From contig NZ_CP141058.1 of the NCBI RefSeq assembly GCF_034661175.1, forward strand, positions 806,001 to 870,000: 64,000 bases of DNA, read 5' to 3'. The notes below the pieces were generated by a model. That model was not told the DNA's origin. It was given only the letters and a program-made list of their open reading frames with translations, and did no database searches. Shown here one piece after another: positions 1 to 8,513 of this stretch (the stretch's first letter is position 1; every line of letters begins with the position of its first letter). The DNA comes from Nocardioides renjunii. GTDB taxonomy: Bacteria > Actinomycetota > Actinomycetes > Propionibacteriales > Nocardioidaceae. The translations under genes and the position numbers were made by a program.

Positions 1-930
1 GCCGGCCGACAGCGCGACCTCCACGAGGAGCGCCGCGCCGGCCTCGTCGACGTGGAGCTCGCGGGCGACCGACTTGAGGTCGCGGACCGCGAGCCCGCCG
101 CTGCGCAGCACGCTCGGCGGCGCGACCCCCCAGCCGTCGAGCAGCAGCTCCACCCGGCGTACGACGTCGAAGGCCGCGCCGGCCGCGCTGCGGGCGACCA
201 GCGCGGCGTCGCGCGTGGAGGTGGCCAGGGCTGGCACGTCGTCGACGGGATCGGCGGTCGTCCGGCCGCCGCGCAGCGCGAGCCCCACCTCGCCGGGCAG
301 CACGACCGTGTCGCCGTCGCGCGGCACCAGCAGCCGCCGGCTGATCAGCTCCTCGGCGGGCGACCGGGCCTCGTCGGGCGACACGGTGCGCCGGGCCGAC
401 CCCGTCGTGCCCTCGCCGCCGTGCGCGTCGACGTGGCGCAGCATCGCCGCGGCCGCCGGGCTCAGCTCGGCCAGGCGGGCCTCCACCTCGGCCGGCGGCG
501 CCGGCTCGGGACTCGCCGGCCGGAGCCCGCTGGTGACCCCCGGCATGCCGCGCATCGCGTCGGCCACGGCGGTCAGGGCCCGCACCCCGCCGGAGCCCTC
601 CCAGGCCAGGGCGAGGTCGAGCAGCCGCTGCAGCGCGGCCCTCGTCCGGGCCGGGTCCGCGTGGACGATCGAGATCAGCTGCTCCGAGGTGGTTTGGCCC
701 GCCACGAGGAGGGCATCAAGCACGGAGAGCTCCAGGCGGTCCAGGCCGTCCAGGGCGCGGTGGATCGACGAACGAGTGGCGGCCCGCGAGGCCAGCTGTG
801 AGGAATCCTGAGGGGCGGGTGTGGCGAGATCCGGACGGGCCCTGAGCAGCGCGAGGAGCCGCTCGTCCGACCAGCTGCGGAGCTGGTCGGCGAACGTGCG
901 CGCGGGTGTCGTCGACGCTGGGCTGGACAT
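1..930 (-). CDS. Helicase-associated domain protein (3' end outside window)
   Basis: The first 310 codons of a longer protein are read leftward from ATG at 928-930 without a stop to the window edge. The N-terminus has the Arg/Trp-rich LRSWSDERLLALLRARPDL segment and then a helical region (ALDGLDRLELSVLDALL) typical of actinobacterial proteins annotated as helicase-associated or XPB/Ssl2-like C-terminal domain proteins. Family members are usually 700-800 residues and have no proven role; a DNA-related function is only inferred. It is divergent from the PP2C operon. A TAGCGT hexamer 7 nt before the start suggests a leaderless or near-leaderless message. The family call rests on pattern recognition, not on a search. 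Confidence 0.75.
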   Translation of the reverse strand, partial: MSSPASTTPARTFADQLRSWSDERLLALLRARPDLATPAPQDSSQLASRAATRSSIHRALDGLDRLELSVLDALLVAGQTTSEQLISIVHADPARTRAALQRLLDLALAWEGSGGVRALTAVADAMRGMPGVTSGLRPASPEPAPPAEVEARLAELSPAAAAMLRHVDAHGGEGTTGSARRTVSPDEARSPAEELISRRLLVPRDGDTVVLPGEVGLALRGGRTTADPVDDVPALATSTRDAALVARSAAGAAFDVVRRVELLLDGWGVAPPSVLRSGGLAVRDLKSVARELHVDEAGAALLVEVALSAG

Positions 931-937
931 CCCTCTT

Positions 938-943
938 ACGCTA
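938..943 (-). promoter_or_regulatory. Putative -10 element (near-leaderless)
   Basis: TAGCGT on the minus strand lies 7 nt before the ATG of the helicase-associated gene, so the transcript would start at or next to the start codon. No clear -35 was seen. Confidence 0.4.
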
Positions 944-999
944 CTCGCCGGGTCGGCACCACCGCCCCCACATCTCGACACGGGCGAAGAGGGCCGGGC

Positions 1000-1815
1000 A
1001 TGAAGAACGTCGATCTGCACCACGGGGCCTCGACCGACGTCGGGCTGGTCCGCAAGGTCAACGAGGACTCGTTCCTCGTGGCGCCTCCGGTGTTCGCCGT
1101 CGCCGACGGCATGGGCGGCCACTCCGGCGGCGACGTCGCCAGCCAGATGGCGGTCGAGGAGTTCCAGCGCCTCGCCGAGGACTACGACCCCGCGCGGGGC
1201 GCGGAGCAGGTCGCCGCCGCCTTCGCCCGCGCCCAGGCGCGCATCGTCGACTACGGCGAGGCCCACCGGGCCCTCCAGCCCGGCTGGCACGCCGGCACCA
1301 CCGCCGTCGTGGCCGTGCTGGTCGACGACCACGGCGTGGCCAAGTGGCTCCTGGCCAACCTCGGCGACTCACGGATCTACCGGATCACCGAGGGCCGCCT
1401 CGAGCAGGTCAGCGTCGACCACTCCGTGGTGCAGGAGCTCGTCGACTCCGGCCGGATCACCCCCGAGGAGGCCGCCACCCACCCCGAGCGGCACGTCATC
1501 ACCCGCGCCCTCGGCAGTCCCGAGGGCATCGACCCCGACTTCTTCCTGCTGCCGCTCGGCTCGGTCGAGCGGCTCCTGCTGTGCAGCGACGGCGTGACCG
1601 GGATGATCGAGGACGAGGAGATCGAGCAGATCCTCGAGTCCGTCGCCGACCCCCGCGACGCGGCCGACCAGCTGGTGCGGGCCGCGGTGGCGGCCGGAGG
1701 TCGTGACAACGCCACGGCGGTCGTCGTCGATGTGGTGGGATTGGTGAAGGACGCGACCTACGACTCGCAGCGCCAGCTGGAGAGTCTCGAATCCAAGCTG
1801 GGGGGACGACTGTGA
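1000..1815 (+). CDS. PP2C-family Ser/Thr protein phosphatase
   Basis: The 271-residue protein is a complete PPM/PP2C catalytic domain. Metal- and phosphate-binding motifs are present: NED (21-23), DGMGGH (36-41), GTT (99-101), LGDSR (121-125), TRALG (168-172), SDG (196-198) and RDN (235-237). It should be a Mn/Mg-dependent phosphatase that reverses Ser/Thr kinase phosphorylation. No membrane segment was seen, so it is soluble, unlike the membrane-anchored PstP type. The ATG follows a short purine-rich stretch, and the next gene overlaps its stop codon (GTGA). Co-transcription with two FHA-domain genes suggests it acts on the phospho-Thr marks those domains read. The kinase in this window lies about 48 kb away. 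Confidence 0.93.
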   Translation: MKNVDLHHGASTDVGLVRKVNEDSFLVAPPVFAVADGMGGHSGGDVASQMAVEEFQRLAEDYDPARGAEQVAAAFARAQARIVDYGEAHRALQPGWHAGTTAVVAVLVDDHGVAKWLLANLGDSRIYRITEGRLEQVSVDHSVVQELVDSGRITPEEAATHPERHVITRALGSPEGIDPDFFLLPLGSVERLLLCSDGVTGMIEDEEIEQILESVADPRDAADQLVRAAVAAGGRDNATAVVVDVVGLVKDATYDSQRQLESLESKLGGRL

Positions 1816-2975
1816 GCACAGAGGCCAGGTTCGCGACGGGGGACTGGTACGCCGTCGTGGGCGAGCGCGTCACGGTGATCCTGCCCGGCAGCCGGCGCGA
1901 CCGCGTCGCCGGGCTGTGGGACCTCGCCGACTCCGGTGCCGACGCCGACGCCGTCCTCGACGCGCTGCTCGCCGGCGGCCTCTCCTCGCTCGACCACTTC
2001 GCGCTCGTCGCCCACAGCGACGACTCCACCCGGCTCATCGTGCGGGGCGCCCCCTCCGCCGCCGTCTCGACCACGGCCGGCGACGACGTCGTCACCGCGG
2101 CCGCGGGCACGGCCTGGGCCGAGCGGCTGGTCACCGGCGTGACCAGCCTCCGCGTGACGCTCACCGGCGACGGTCCCACGGACCACGTGCTGACGCCCGG
2201 CCTCGCCCGCGTCTCCGTGGTCGAGTTCGGTGAGCCGGCCCACCGCGCGCCCGCCGCTCCCGAGTCCCCGGCCGCCCCCGCCGTGTCCGAGGCTCCGGCC
2301 GAGCAGTCCGACACTGCCCCGGCCGCCGAGGACGGACCGGCCACCGAGGCCATGCCCGTCCTCGCGCCGGCGCCCGTCGCCGTCCCCGCGCAGGCTCCCG
2401 CCCCGGCGCCCTTCGTCGCCGAGGCCGAGCCCGTCGCGGCACCACCGCTCACCTTCGGCCGGCCCGAGGACGACCCGACGCCCACCGGCGAGACGCCGGC
2501 CGTCCCGGCCGAGCAGCCGGAGTGGCCCGACCTCGACGGCCAGACCCAGGCCGGACCACCGGCCGCGGCGTTCGACCGTCCGCCCATCCCCGGGCAGGAG
2601 ATCGCCCCCGAGGTGGTCGCCGACCCGGTGGCGTCGCTGGTCTTCTCCACCGGCGACGTCGTCGCCGTCGACCGCGCGGTGCTCGTCGGGCGTGCCCCCG
2701 AGGCGCGACGCTTCGCCTCGCACGACCAGCCCCACGTCGTGACGGTGCCGAGCCCGCACCAGGAGATCTCCTCCACCCACCTCGAGATCCGCCCGGGCGC
2801 GGGCGCCGACCACGGGTCGGCCATCGCGACCGACCTCGGCTCGACCAACGGCACGGTGCTGGCCCAGCCGGGCCTCGACGCCGAGGAGCTCAAGCCCGGC
2901 ATCGCGGTGAGCCTGATCCCCGGCGCGGTCCTCGACCTCGGCGACGGCGTCACGATCCAGGTCACCAACCCCTGA
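1812..2975 (+). CDS. FHA-domain protein with Ala/Pro-rich linker
   Basis: The 387-residue protein starts at GTG within the GTGA overlap with the phosphatase stop. Residues 1-140 form a domain I do not recognise. Residues about 145-265 are a low-complexity Ala/Pro/Glu linker. Residues about 275-385 are an FHA phosphothreonine-binding domain with the LVGR, SSTHLEI and LGSTNGT signatures. FHA domains bind proteins phosphorylated on Thr, so this is probably an adaptor in Ser/Thr-kinase signalling. No signal peptide or membrane span was seen. The neighbours are the phosphatase upstream and an RDD-FHA membrane protein downstream. Confidence 0.88.
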   Translation: MSTEARFATGDWYAVVGERVTVILPGSRRDRVAGLWDLADSGADADAVLDALLAGGLSSLDHFALVAHSDDSTRLIVRGAPSAAVSTTAGDDVVTAAAGTAWAERLVTGVTSLRVTLTGDGPTDHVLTPGLARVSVVEFGEPAHRAPAAPESPAAPAVSEAPAEQSDTAPAAEDGPATEAMPVLAPAPVAVPAQAPAPAPFVAEAEPVAAPPLTFGRPEDDPTPTGETPAVPAEQPEWPDLDGQTQAGPPAAAFDRPPIPGQEIAPEVVADPVASLVFSTGDVVAVDRAVLVGRAPEARRFASHDQPHVVTVPSPHQEISSTHLEIRPGAGADHGSAIATDLGSTNGTVLAQPGLDAEELKPGIAVSLIPGAVLDLGDGVTIQVTNP

Positions 2976-2986
2976 GCGACACCGCC

Positions 2987-4150
2987 GTGACCCAGCACCC
3001 CCACCCCGCGACCTACCCGGTCGCCCAGCTCGAGCGGCGCTTCACCGCGTTCGCCGTCGACCGGCTACTCGCCTGGTCGCTCCTCGCCCTGGTCGGCGTG
3101 GTCACCTACCTCGTCGTGTCCGACGAGGTGTGGACCGTGGTCGGCGCGGTCGCCGCCGCCATGGTGCTGCTCTGGCTGGTGCTCGCCGTCGTCCTGGGCG
3201 TCAGCGGCACCTCTCCCGGCAAGGCGATGTCCGGGCTCCGCGTGGTCCATCACGGCACCGGGACGCCCATCGGCGTCGGCCCGGCCCTGCTGCGCTCGCT
3301 CGTGCTCGGCATCGCCGGCCTGCCCACCTTCGGCCTCGGTCTCGCCACCCTGGCCTGGACGGCGGTCGAGGACCGCGGCCGCCAGCGTCGCGGCTGGCAC
3401 GACCACCTGGCGCACACCGTCGTGGTCGACGTACGCCCGGTGCCGGAGGTCGCCGACACCGAGGCCGACGAGGGCCCGCGTCACATCGTCAACCTCACCG
3501 CGATGCGGCTCGTGCCCGCCCCGCCGGTCGAGGCGGTCCGCACGCCGGAGAGGTCGGAGCACTCCGTGCGCCGCCAGCCGCTCCCCGCCGAGGTGACGAC
3601 GCCTCCGGCGGGCGCCGTCCCCCCGGCCGCTCCACCCCGCTCGACCCCGCCGCCGGCGCAGCCGCAGCACCAGCCGGGCCCACGCCACGCGGCCCCGCCG
3701 CAGGCAGCACCGCCGCAGCAGCGCCCCCCTCAGCAGGCGCCCCCTCAGCAGGCGCCTCCGCAGCACGCCGCGCCGCCGTCCCCCCAGGGCCCGCCCGGCC
3801 GGGTGCCTGCCGGCCCGGCGAGGTGGCGGGTGCACTTCGACAACGGCGAGAGCTTCGTCATCGCCGGCCTCGCGCTCGTCGGCCGTCGTCCCGAGGCCCG
3901 CAGCGGCGAGCAGGTCGCCCACCTCATCCCGCTCGCGTCCGCGGACATGTCGGTGTCCAAGACCCACGCCCAGTTCGGTCCGGCCGGCGACGGCACGATC
4001 GTCGTGATGGACCGCGGCTCGACCAACGGCACGATCCTGGTGCGCCAGGGCATGTCGCGGCAGCTCGCCCCGGGCAAGCCGGCCGCGCTCGTCGACGGCG
4101 ACAAGGTCGTCTACGGCGACCGCGAGATGGTCATCACCCGCGAGCGCTGA
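2987..4150 (+). CDS. RDD-family membrane protein with C-terminal FHA domain
   Basis: The 387-residue protein combines an N-terminal RDD domain (about 12-155; hydrophobic spans, GTSPGKAMSGLRVV and the RQRRGWHDHLA loop), a Pro/Gln-rich spacer with repeated QQAPP units (about 205-275), and a C-terminal FHA domain (about 278-387; VGRRPEAR, SVSKTHAQF, RGSTNGT). RDD domains have no agreed function, though transport roles have been proposed. The fusion would place a phosphothreonine reader at the membrane. The GTG start, 11 nt after the previous stop, was chosen because it gives a normal RDD N-terminus; an upstream extension in the same frame only overlaps the previous gene. It is third in the phosphatase operon and convergent with the protease gene. 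Confidence 0.85.
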   Translation: MTQHPHPATYPVAQLERRFTAFAVDRLLAWSLLALVGVVTYLVVSDEVWTVVGAVAAAMVLLWLVLAVVLGVSGTSPGKAMSGLRVVHHGTGTPIGVGPALLRSLVLGIAGLPTFGLGLATLAWTAVEDRGRQRRGWHDHLAHTVVVDVRPVPEVADTEADEGPRHIVNLTAMRLVPAPPVEAVRTPERSEHSVRRQPLPAEVTTPPAGAVPPAAPPRSTPPPAQPQHQPGPRHAAPPQAAPPQQRPPQQAPPQQAPPQHAAPPSPQGPPGRVPAGPARWRVHFDNGESFVIAGLALVGRRPEARSGEQVAHLIPLASADMSVSKTHAQFGPAGDGTIVVMDRGSTNGTILVRQGMSRQLAPGKPAALVDGDKVVYGDREMVITRER

Positions 4151-4170
4151 CCAGCGCCCGGCCCGCAGGC

Positions 4171-6327
4171 CTAGCGGGTCAGCGCGACCGGGACCCGGGT
4201 GACCCCGCCCCGAGCGCCGAGCCAGACGAGCTGGCCGTCGTCGAGGCGGCCGGGGGAGCGGGGCCCGCTGACCGTGACGGTGAAGCTCGCCGACTGCCCC
4301 GGCGCGAGGCGTACGGCGAGGGGCCGGACGCTCACCCGGTGCGAGGTGAAGCCCCGGGCGGTGACCGAGAAGTACTCGGCGCGGCGGCCGATGTTGGTCA
4401 CCCGGCGGACCGCCGTGGTCTGCCGGGCCGACAGCAGCAGCGAGCTGGTGTTGAGGTCGGCCAGGGTGTGGGTGCGCAGCGCGCGGCGCCACGCGGCGGG
4501 GTCGACGTCGAGCGCGAGGTGGGCGGTGGGGGCGCGACCCGGCAGGGCGCCCGAGCCCTGCTCGAGGGAGGACGAGCCCGGGACGGGCCGGGCGGACGTG
4601 ACGACGAGGGACCGCACGACCGCCGCGGAGCGGTCCGGGTCCTCGCCGAGCACCAGTGCCGCCAGTCCGCTGGCGTGGGCGGTCGCGGCGGAGCTGCCGC
4701 TGAAGACGCCCCACCCGCGACCCAGGGAGTCGGGGACCGCGCCGAGGACGGCGTCACCGTCGGCGACGGCGTCGGGCTTGAGCGCCGCACCGCGCGGGTC
4801 GCCCGGCGCGCTCCAGGGAGCGGTGCGCCGGGTGCCGGGCTCGCCCTCGACCCGAGCCATCCGCAGCCGGGCGGCCGGGTGTCGCGCCACCCACCGGCTG
4901 AGCCGGCGACCGGCGTCGGCGGCGAGGTGGACCGTCGGGACGGTGTGGAAGTCGGCCGTCACGCCGCCGGGGCGCTGGTTGACGAGCACCATGGCTCGTC
5001 CGCCGGCCTGGGCGACGGACTCGGACTTGTCGATGCGGCCGATCCCGCCGCGGCGGCAGATGACGATCCGGTCGGCGACCCGCCGGGAGTCGAGCGCCCC
5101 CTGCCGGCACTGGGCGGCGACGCGACGGGGGACACCCGGCGCCGCAGCGTCCTGGGCCCGGACGGCCCGGCCGCGCACGCCGACCGGCCGACCACCGCCG
5201 GTCCACGACTGCCCGCCGGGCACCGTGATCCGACCTCGCGACATCCGCCCGACGGCGGCACCGACCGTGGTGACCCACGGGCTCGCGTGGGCGGCGTACG
5301 ACGCGTCGGCGGCGCTGCCGGCGGCACCCATCACCACGACGTCGGCCTCCGCTGCGCCGAGCAGGGCGCGCTGCAGCGTGTCGACGCCCTCGCCACCGGC
5401 GAGGGCCAGGGTGAGCACGTCCACACCGTCGGCGACGGCGGCGTCGACGGCGGAGACCACGTCGGCCGTCGAGCAGCCGTCGTCAGCGGGGTCGGGTGCG
5501 CCCCAGCACGCCTTGTAGGCGGCGATGCGCGCCTGCGGCGCGACGCCGCCGAACCGGCCCGCGTCACGGCCGTCGACGCGCACGCTCACGCCGGCGTTGC
5601 CGGCGGCGACCGACGAGACCTGGGTGCCGTGGCCGAGGACGTCGAGGGGCGACAGCGCCTCCGACGAGCGGACCCGGTCCGCGCCGAAGCCGTCGACGAA
5701 CCACCGGGCGCCCACGACCTTGCGCGTGCAGTCCTCGGCCGTCCAGCCCTCACCCTCGGCGCACGTGCCCGCGAACCCCTGCGGATCGGCGCCGAGCCCG
5801 GGCACCACCGCGAAGGCGGGGGACTGCGGGGCGATCCCGGAGTCGACGACGCCGATGACCACGCCGGCGCCGCCGCGCAGCCTCGGGCTGGCCGCGGCGC
5901 CGTCGACGGCGGCCGAGGCCGGGCGGGCCGCCAGCGGGCGCACCGTGTCGGCCTCGATGGCGGCGATGCCCGGCTGGTCGTCGAGGACGGCGACCTGCTC
6001 CTCGGTGAGCGGGGCCGCGAACCCGTTGAGGGCCGTCGTCCAGCGGTAGACGGGCTCGCCGGCCCCGATCGCCGCGAGGGCGGCGTCCTGGCGGGCGAGG
6101 AGCTCCGGCGCGTCCGCGCGGCCGGCGGCGGTGCCCGCGCCCTGGAGCGTGACGAGGGTCAACGGCTGCGCGGGGGCGGGGCCCGACGGTGCGCCGTCAG
6201 CGCGTGCGGTGGTCGCCGCGGCCAGGGTGGGGACACCGAGCGCGAGCGCGAGCGCACCGGTCCCGAGCATCCGTCCCACCCGTCGTGCCGGCACCGCGCC
6301 CGTCCTCTCCGCTGGTCTGCTGGTCAT
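4171..6327 (-). CDS. Secreted subtilisin-like (S8) serine protease
   Basis: The 718-residue protein has a signal peptide with Arg-rich n-region and hydrophobic core (about 15-40), then ATTARA. An I9-type propeptide-like segment (about 92-132) precedes the S8 domain, with Asp162 in GVVDSGI, His233 in LGHGTQ and Ser546 in SGSSAATAHASG. A PA-like insert (about 405-480) and a C-terminal Fn3-like beta domain (about 610-715) follow, as in cucumisin-like subtilases. At the oxyanion position, where AAGN is expected, the protein reads MGAAGSAA, so the usual Asn appears to be Ser338. No C-terminal anchor was seen, so it is probably released or wall-associated. The start is the first ATG giving a proper signal peptide. 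Confidence 0.88.
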   Translation of the reverse strand: MTSRPAERTGAVPARRVGRMLGTGALALALGVPTLAAATTARADGAPSGPAPAQPLTLVTLQGAGTAAGRADAPELLARQDAALAAIGAGEPVYRWTTALNGFAAPLTEEQVAVLDDQPGIAAIEADTVRPLAARPASAAVDGAAASPRLRGGAGVVIGVVDSGIAPQSPAFAVVPGLGADPQGFAGTCAEGEGWTAEDCTRKVVGARWFVDGFGADRVRSSEALSPLDVLGHGTQVSSVAAGNAGVSVRVDGRDAGRFGGVAPQARIAAYKACWGAPDPADDGCSTADVVSAVDAAVADGVDVLTLALAGGEGVDTLQRALLGAAEADVVVMGAAGSAADASYAAHASPWVTTVGAAVGRMSRGRITVPGGQSWTGGGRPVGVRGRAVRAQDAAAPGVPRRVAAQCRQGALDSRRVADRIVICRRGGIGRIDKSESVAQAGGRAMVLVNQRPGGVTADFHTVPTVHLAADAGRRLSRWVARHPAARLRMARVEGEPGTRRTAPWSAPGDPRGAALKPDAVADGDAVLGAVPDSLGRGWGVFSGSSAATAHASGLAALVLGEDPDRSAAVVRSLVVTSARPVPGSSSLEQGSGALPGRAPTAHLALDVDPAAWRRALRTHTLADLNTSSLLLSARQTTAVRRVTNIGRRAEYFSVTARGFTSHRVSVRPLAVRLAPGQSASFTVTVSGPRSPGRLDDGQLVWLGARGGVTRVPVALTR

Positions 6328-6398
6328 CGGTCGTCCCACGAGTCTTCCATGGTCCCAGCAGCCTCGCCCCCCGATCAAACGCGGGACGGCAGAACCCG

Positions 6399-6429
6399 TT
6401 GGTCGAGCGCTGGGAGCGCCGCCTATTCT
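6399..6429 (+). promoter_or_regulatory. Putative promoter of the cold-shock gene
   Basis: TTGGTC (6399-6404) and TATTCT (6424-6429) are separated by 19 nt, slightly longer than ideal. They lie about 55 nt before the cold-shock GTG, implying a leader of roughly 48 nt. Confidence 0.45.
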
Positions 6430-6483
6430 GTGCCAGCGCGCGTGGATCCACGCCGCGTCCGGCGGAGCTGAGTGGAGTGGACC

Positions 6484-6879
6484 GTGCCCAGTGGCAAGGT
6501 GAAGTGGTTCGACGCGGAGAAGGGCTTCGGCTTCCTGTCCCAGGACGACGGACCGGACGTCTACGTCCACTCCGACGCGCTTCCCGAGGGGATCGCCACG
6601 CTCAAGGCGGGCACGAAGGTCGAGTTCGGCATCGCCCAGGGCCGCCGCGGCGACCAGGCGCTGCAGGTGCGCGTGCTCGACGCGCCCGCCTCGGTCAGCC
6701 GCAACCAGCGCAACGCCCAGCGCAAGCAGCCCGAGGCGATGGTCACCATCGTCGAGGACCTCATCAAGATGCTCGAGGGCGTCGAGGAGACCTACCGCCG
6801 CGGCCGGCACCCCGAGCGCGCGGCCGCGCGGGGCACCGCCAAGGTGCTGCGCGCCCTCGCAGACGAGCTGGAGATCTAG
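6484..6879 (+). CDS. Cold-shock domain protein with C-terminal extension
   Basis: The 131-residue protein has an N-terminal cold-shock domain (1-65), with the RNP1-like KGFGFL motif and a VYVHSDAL stretch in place of the usual FVHFSAI. It probably binds single-stranded RNA or DNA. The second half (about 70-131) is a charged, helical extension; actinobacterial proteins of this size such as mycobacterial CspB have one, with no known role. The GTG at 6484 gives the standard PSGKVKWFDAEKGFG start and follows a GGAG; an upstream ATG in frame would add only four residues. Its stop overlaps the stop of the convergent MFS gene within CTAG (6876-6879). Confidence 0.92.
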   Translation: MPSGKVKWFDAEKGFGFLSQDDGPDVYVHSDALPEGIATLKAGTKVEFGIAQGRRGDQALQVRVLDAPASVSRNQRNAQRKQPEAMVTIVEDLIKMLEGVEETYRRGRHPERAAARGTAKVLRALADELEI

Positions 6880-8354
6880 CCCGGTCCCTGGCCCGCGCCC
6901 GTCGGTGGGCGTACGCCGTCGTGCCGCACGGGCGTCGGTGCGCTCCGCTGCGGCCGGCGGACCAGGACGAAGGTCGCCCACAGGCCCAGCACGCCGGCGG
7001 CGATGCCGAGCCCGAGCTGGGGCATGAGCGGCATGGCGATGCCGATGAATCCGCCTATCACCCACGCCAGCTGCAGCGTGGTGTCGGAGCGGGCGAAGGC
7101 GCTGGCCTGGATGCGGCTCGGCACGTCGCGCTGGATCGTGGAGTCGAGCGACAGCTTGGCCAGCGACTGCGCCAGGCCGGCGGTCAGCCCGAGCAGCACG
7201 AGGGTGAGCAGTCCGTAGAACAGCGCGGCCAGCAGGGCGACCGCCGCGTCGGCGACCAGGGCCAGCACGACGGTCACCGACGGGTTGAGCCGTTGTAGCA
7301 GCGACCCGATGGCGATCCCGAGCGTGTTGCCGAAGCCGGCCGCGCCGATGACCAGCGCGAGCAGGAGCTCGGGGGCGTAGTCGCCGATGGGGTTGTCGCG
7401 CAGGAGGAACGCCATGAACATCGTCAGGAAGCCGGACAGCCACCGCGGTCCGCAGTTGGCGCGCAGGGCGAAGGCGACGGCAGAGGGGATGCGGGTGCGG
7501 GGTCGCCGGCCGGTGCCGGCGTCCTCGCTGTCGCCCGTCAGCGTGAGCTCGCCCTCGCCCTGGCTGGCGTCGACCTTCTCGGGCAGGCGGATCGCCCAGA
7601 TGGTGGCGAGCACGAAGACGACGAACGCGTAGCGCAGCGACCACTCGGGACCGAACGTCGAGGCGACGAAGGCCAGCGGCGCCGAGATGCCCGCCCCCAC
7701 GATGCCGGCGAGCGAGACCCGGGCGTTGGCCTTGACCAGGGTGAGGTCGGGCGGCAGCAGCCGCGGCACGGCGGCCGCGCGCGTGACGCCGTAGGCCTTC
7801 GACGCGACCAGCACGCCCAGCGCCGCGGGGAACAGCCAGCCCGACTCGGTCACGACCGCGGTCGCCAGGACCCAGCAGAGGAAGCCGCGCGTGGCCATCG
7901 TCGCGCCGACGGCCCAGCGACGACCGTGGCTGAACCGGTCGAGGAACGGGCCGATGAGGGGCGCCACGATCGCGAACGGCAGCATCGTGAGGCCGAGGAA
8001 GAGCGCCACCTGGCCGCGTGCCTCGCCGGTCGGCACCTGGAAGAACAGCGTGCCGGCCAGCGAGATCGCCACCGCGGCGTCGCCGGCCGCGTTGAAGGCG
8101 TGCAGCTCGATCAGCCGGGACAGCCCGGAGTCACCGGCTCCCTCGGCCCGTGCGGCCCGACGCGCCTGGGACACCGCGAACTGGCCCGCCGTGCCGGCTC
8201 CGCGCCCGGCCACCTTCGCGCCCCGGCCGGCGGCCCGCACCCCGCGTGCGGCGCCCGACAGCGAGCGGCGTACGGCTCCCGAGCGGGGCGGCGAGGACTG
8301 CTCCCGACGCGGCCCCGGGGCGGGGTCGGGGCGGTCGGAGGTCACGGGCACCAT
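6876..8354 (-). CDS. MFS transporter
   Basis: The 492-residue protein has a charged Arg/Pro-rich N-terminal tail (about 1-75) followed by roughly 12 hydrophobic segments with the MFS loop PLIGPFLDRFSHGRRWAVG after the second span. The substrate is unknown. Homologues lie next to the cold-shock and DUF3027 genes in other actinobacteria (from memory). The start is uncertain: ATG 8354 is used here, but GTG 8345 lies 7 nt after CAAGAT and could be a leaderless start, shortening the protein by three residues. Its stop overlaps that of the convergent cold-shock gene. Confidence 0.85.
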   Translation of the reverse strand: MVPVTSDRPDPAPGPRREQSSPPRSGAVRRSLSGAARGVRAAGRGAKVAGRGAGTAGQFAVSQARRAARAEGAGDSGLSRLIELHAFNAAGDAAVAISLAGTLFFQVPTGEARGQVALFLGLTMLPFAIVAPLIGPFLDRFSHGRRWAVGATMATRGFLCWVLATAVVTESGWLFPAALGVLVASKAYGVTRAAAVPRLLPPDLTLVKANARVSLAGIVGAGISAPLAFVASTFGPEWSLRYAFVVFVLATIWAIRLPEKVDASQGEGELTLTGDSEDAGTGRRPRTRIPSAVAFALRANCGPRWLSGFLTMFMAFLLRDNPIGDYAPELLLALVIGAAGFGNTLGIAIGSLLQRLNPSVTVVLALVADAAVALLAALFYGLLTLVLLGLTAGLAQSLAKLSLDSTIQRDVPSRIQASAFARSDTTLQLAWVIGGFIGIAMPLMPQLGLGIAAGVLGLWATFVLVRRPQRSAPTPVRHDGVRPPTGAGQGPG

Positions 8355-8501
8355 CTTGGCCTACCGACCCGACAGCGCGGAGGAGGACGCGGAGGAGGAC
8401 GCGGGGGAGGACGCGGACGAGGACGTGAAGGCGGTGATGGGGGAGGACGTCCGCGACGCTCCGGCGCGCGGCCCGGCAGGACAGGAGTGGTGGGCGTTTG
8501 C

Positions 8502-8507
8502 CACAAT
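8502..8507 (+). promoter_or_regulatory. Putative -10 element giving a leaderless message
   Basis: CACAAT ends exactly 6 nt before GTG 8514, so transcription would begin at the start codon. The nearest AGGAG (8483-8487) is 26 nt away, too far to serve that start. Confidence 0.5.
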
Positions 8508-8513
8508 GCCCAC

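Noticed and set aside
52..811. Two plus-strand frames over the first 0.8 kb
   Set aside because: Both products are Ala/Arg/Ser-rich without motifs; the minus strand gives a protein with conserved-looking segments running to the window edge.
4171..7644. Protease gene read as 1157 residues
   Set aside because: The upstream part overlaps the cold-shock and MFS genes; a signal peptide starts at 6327.
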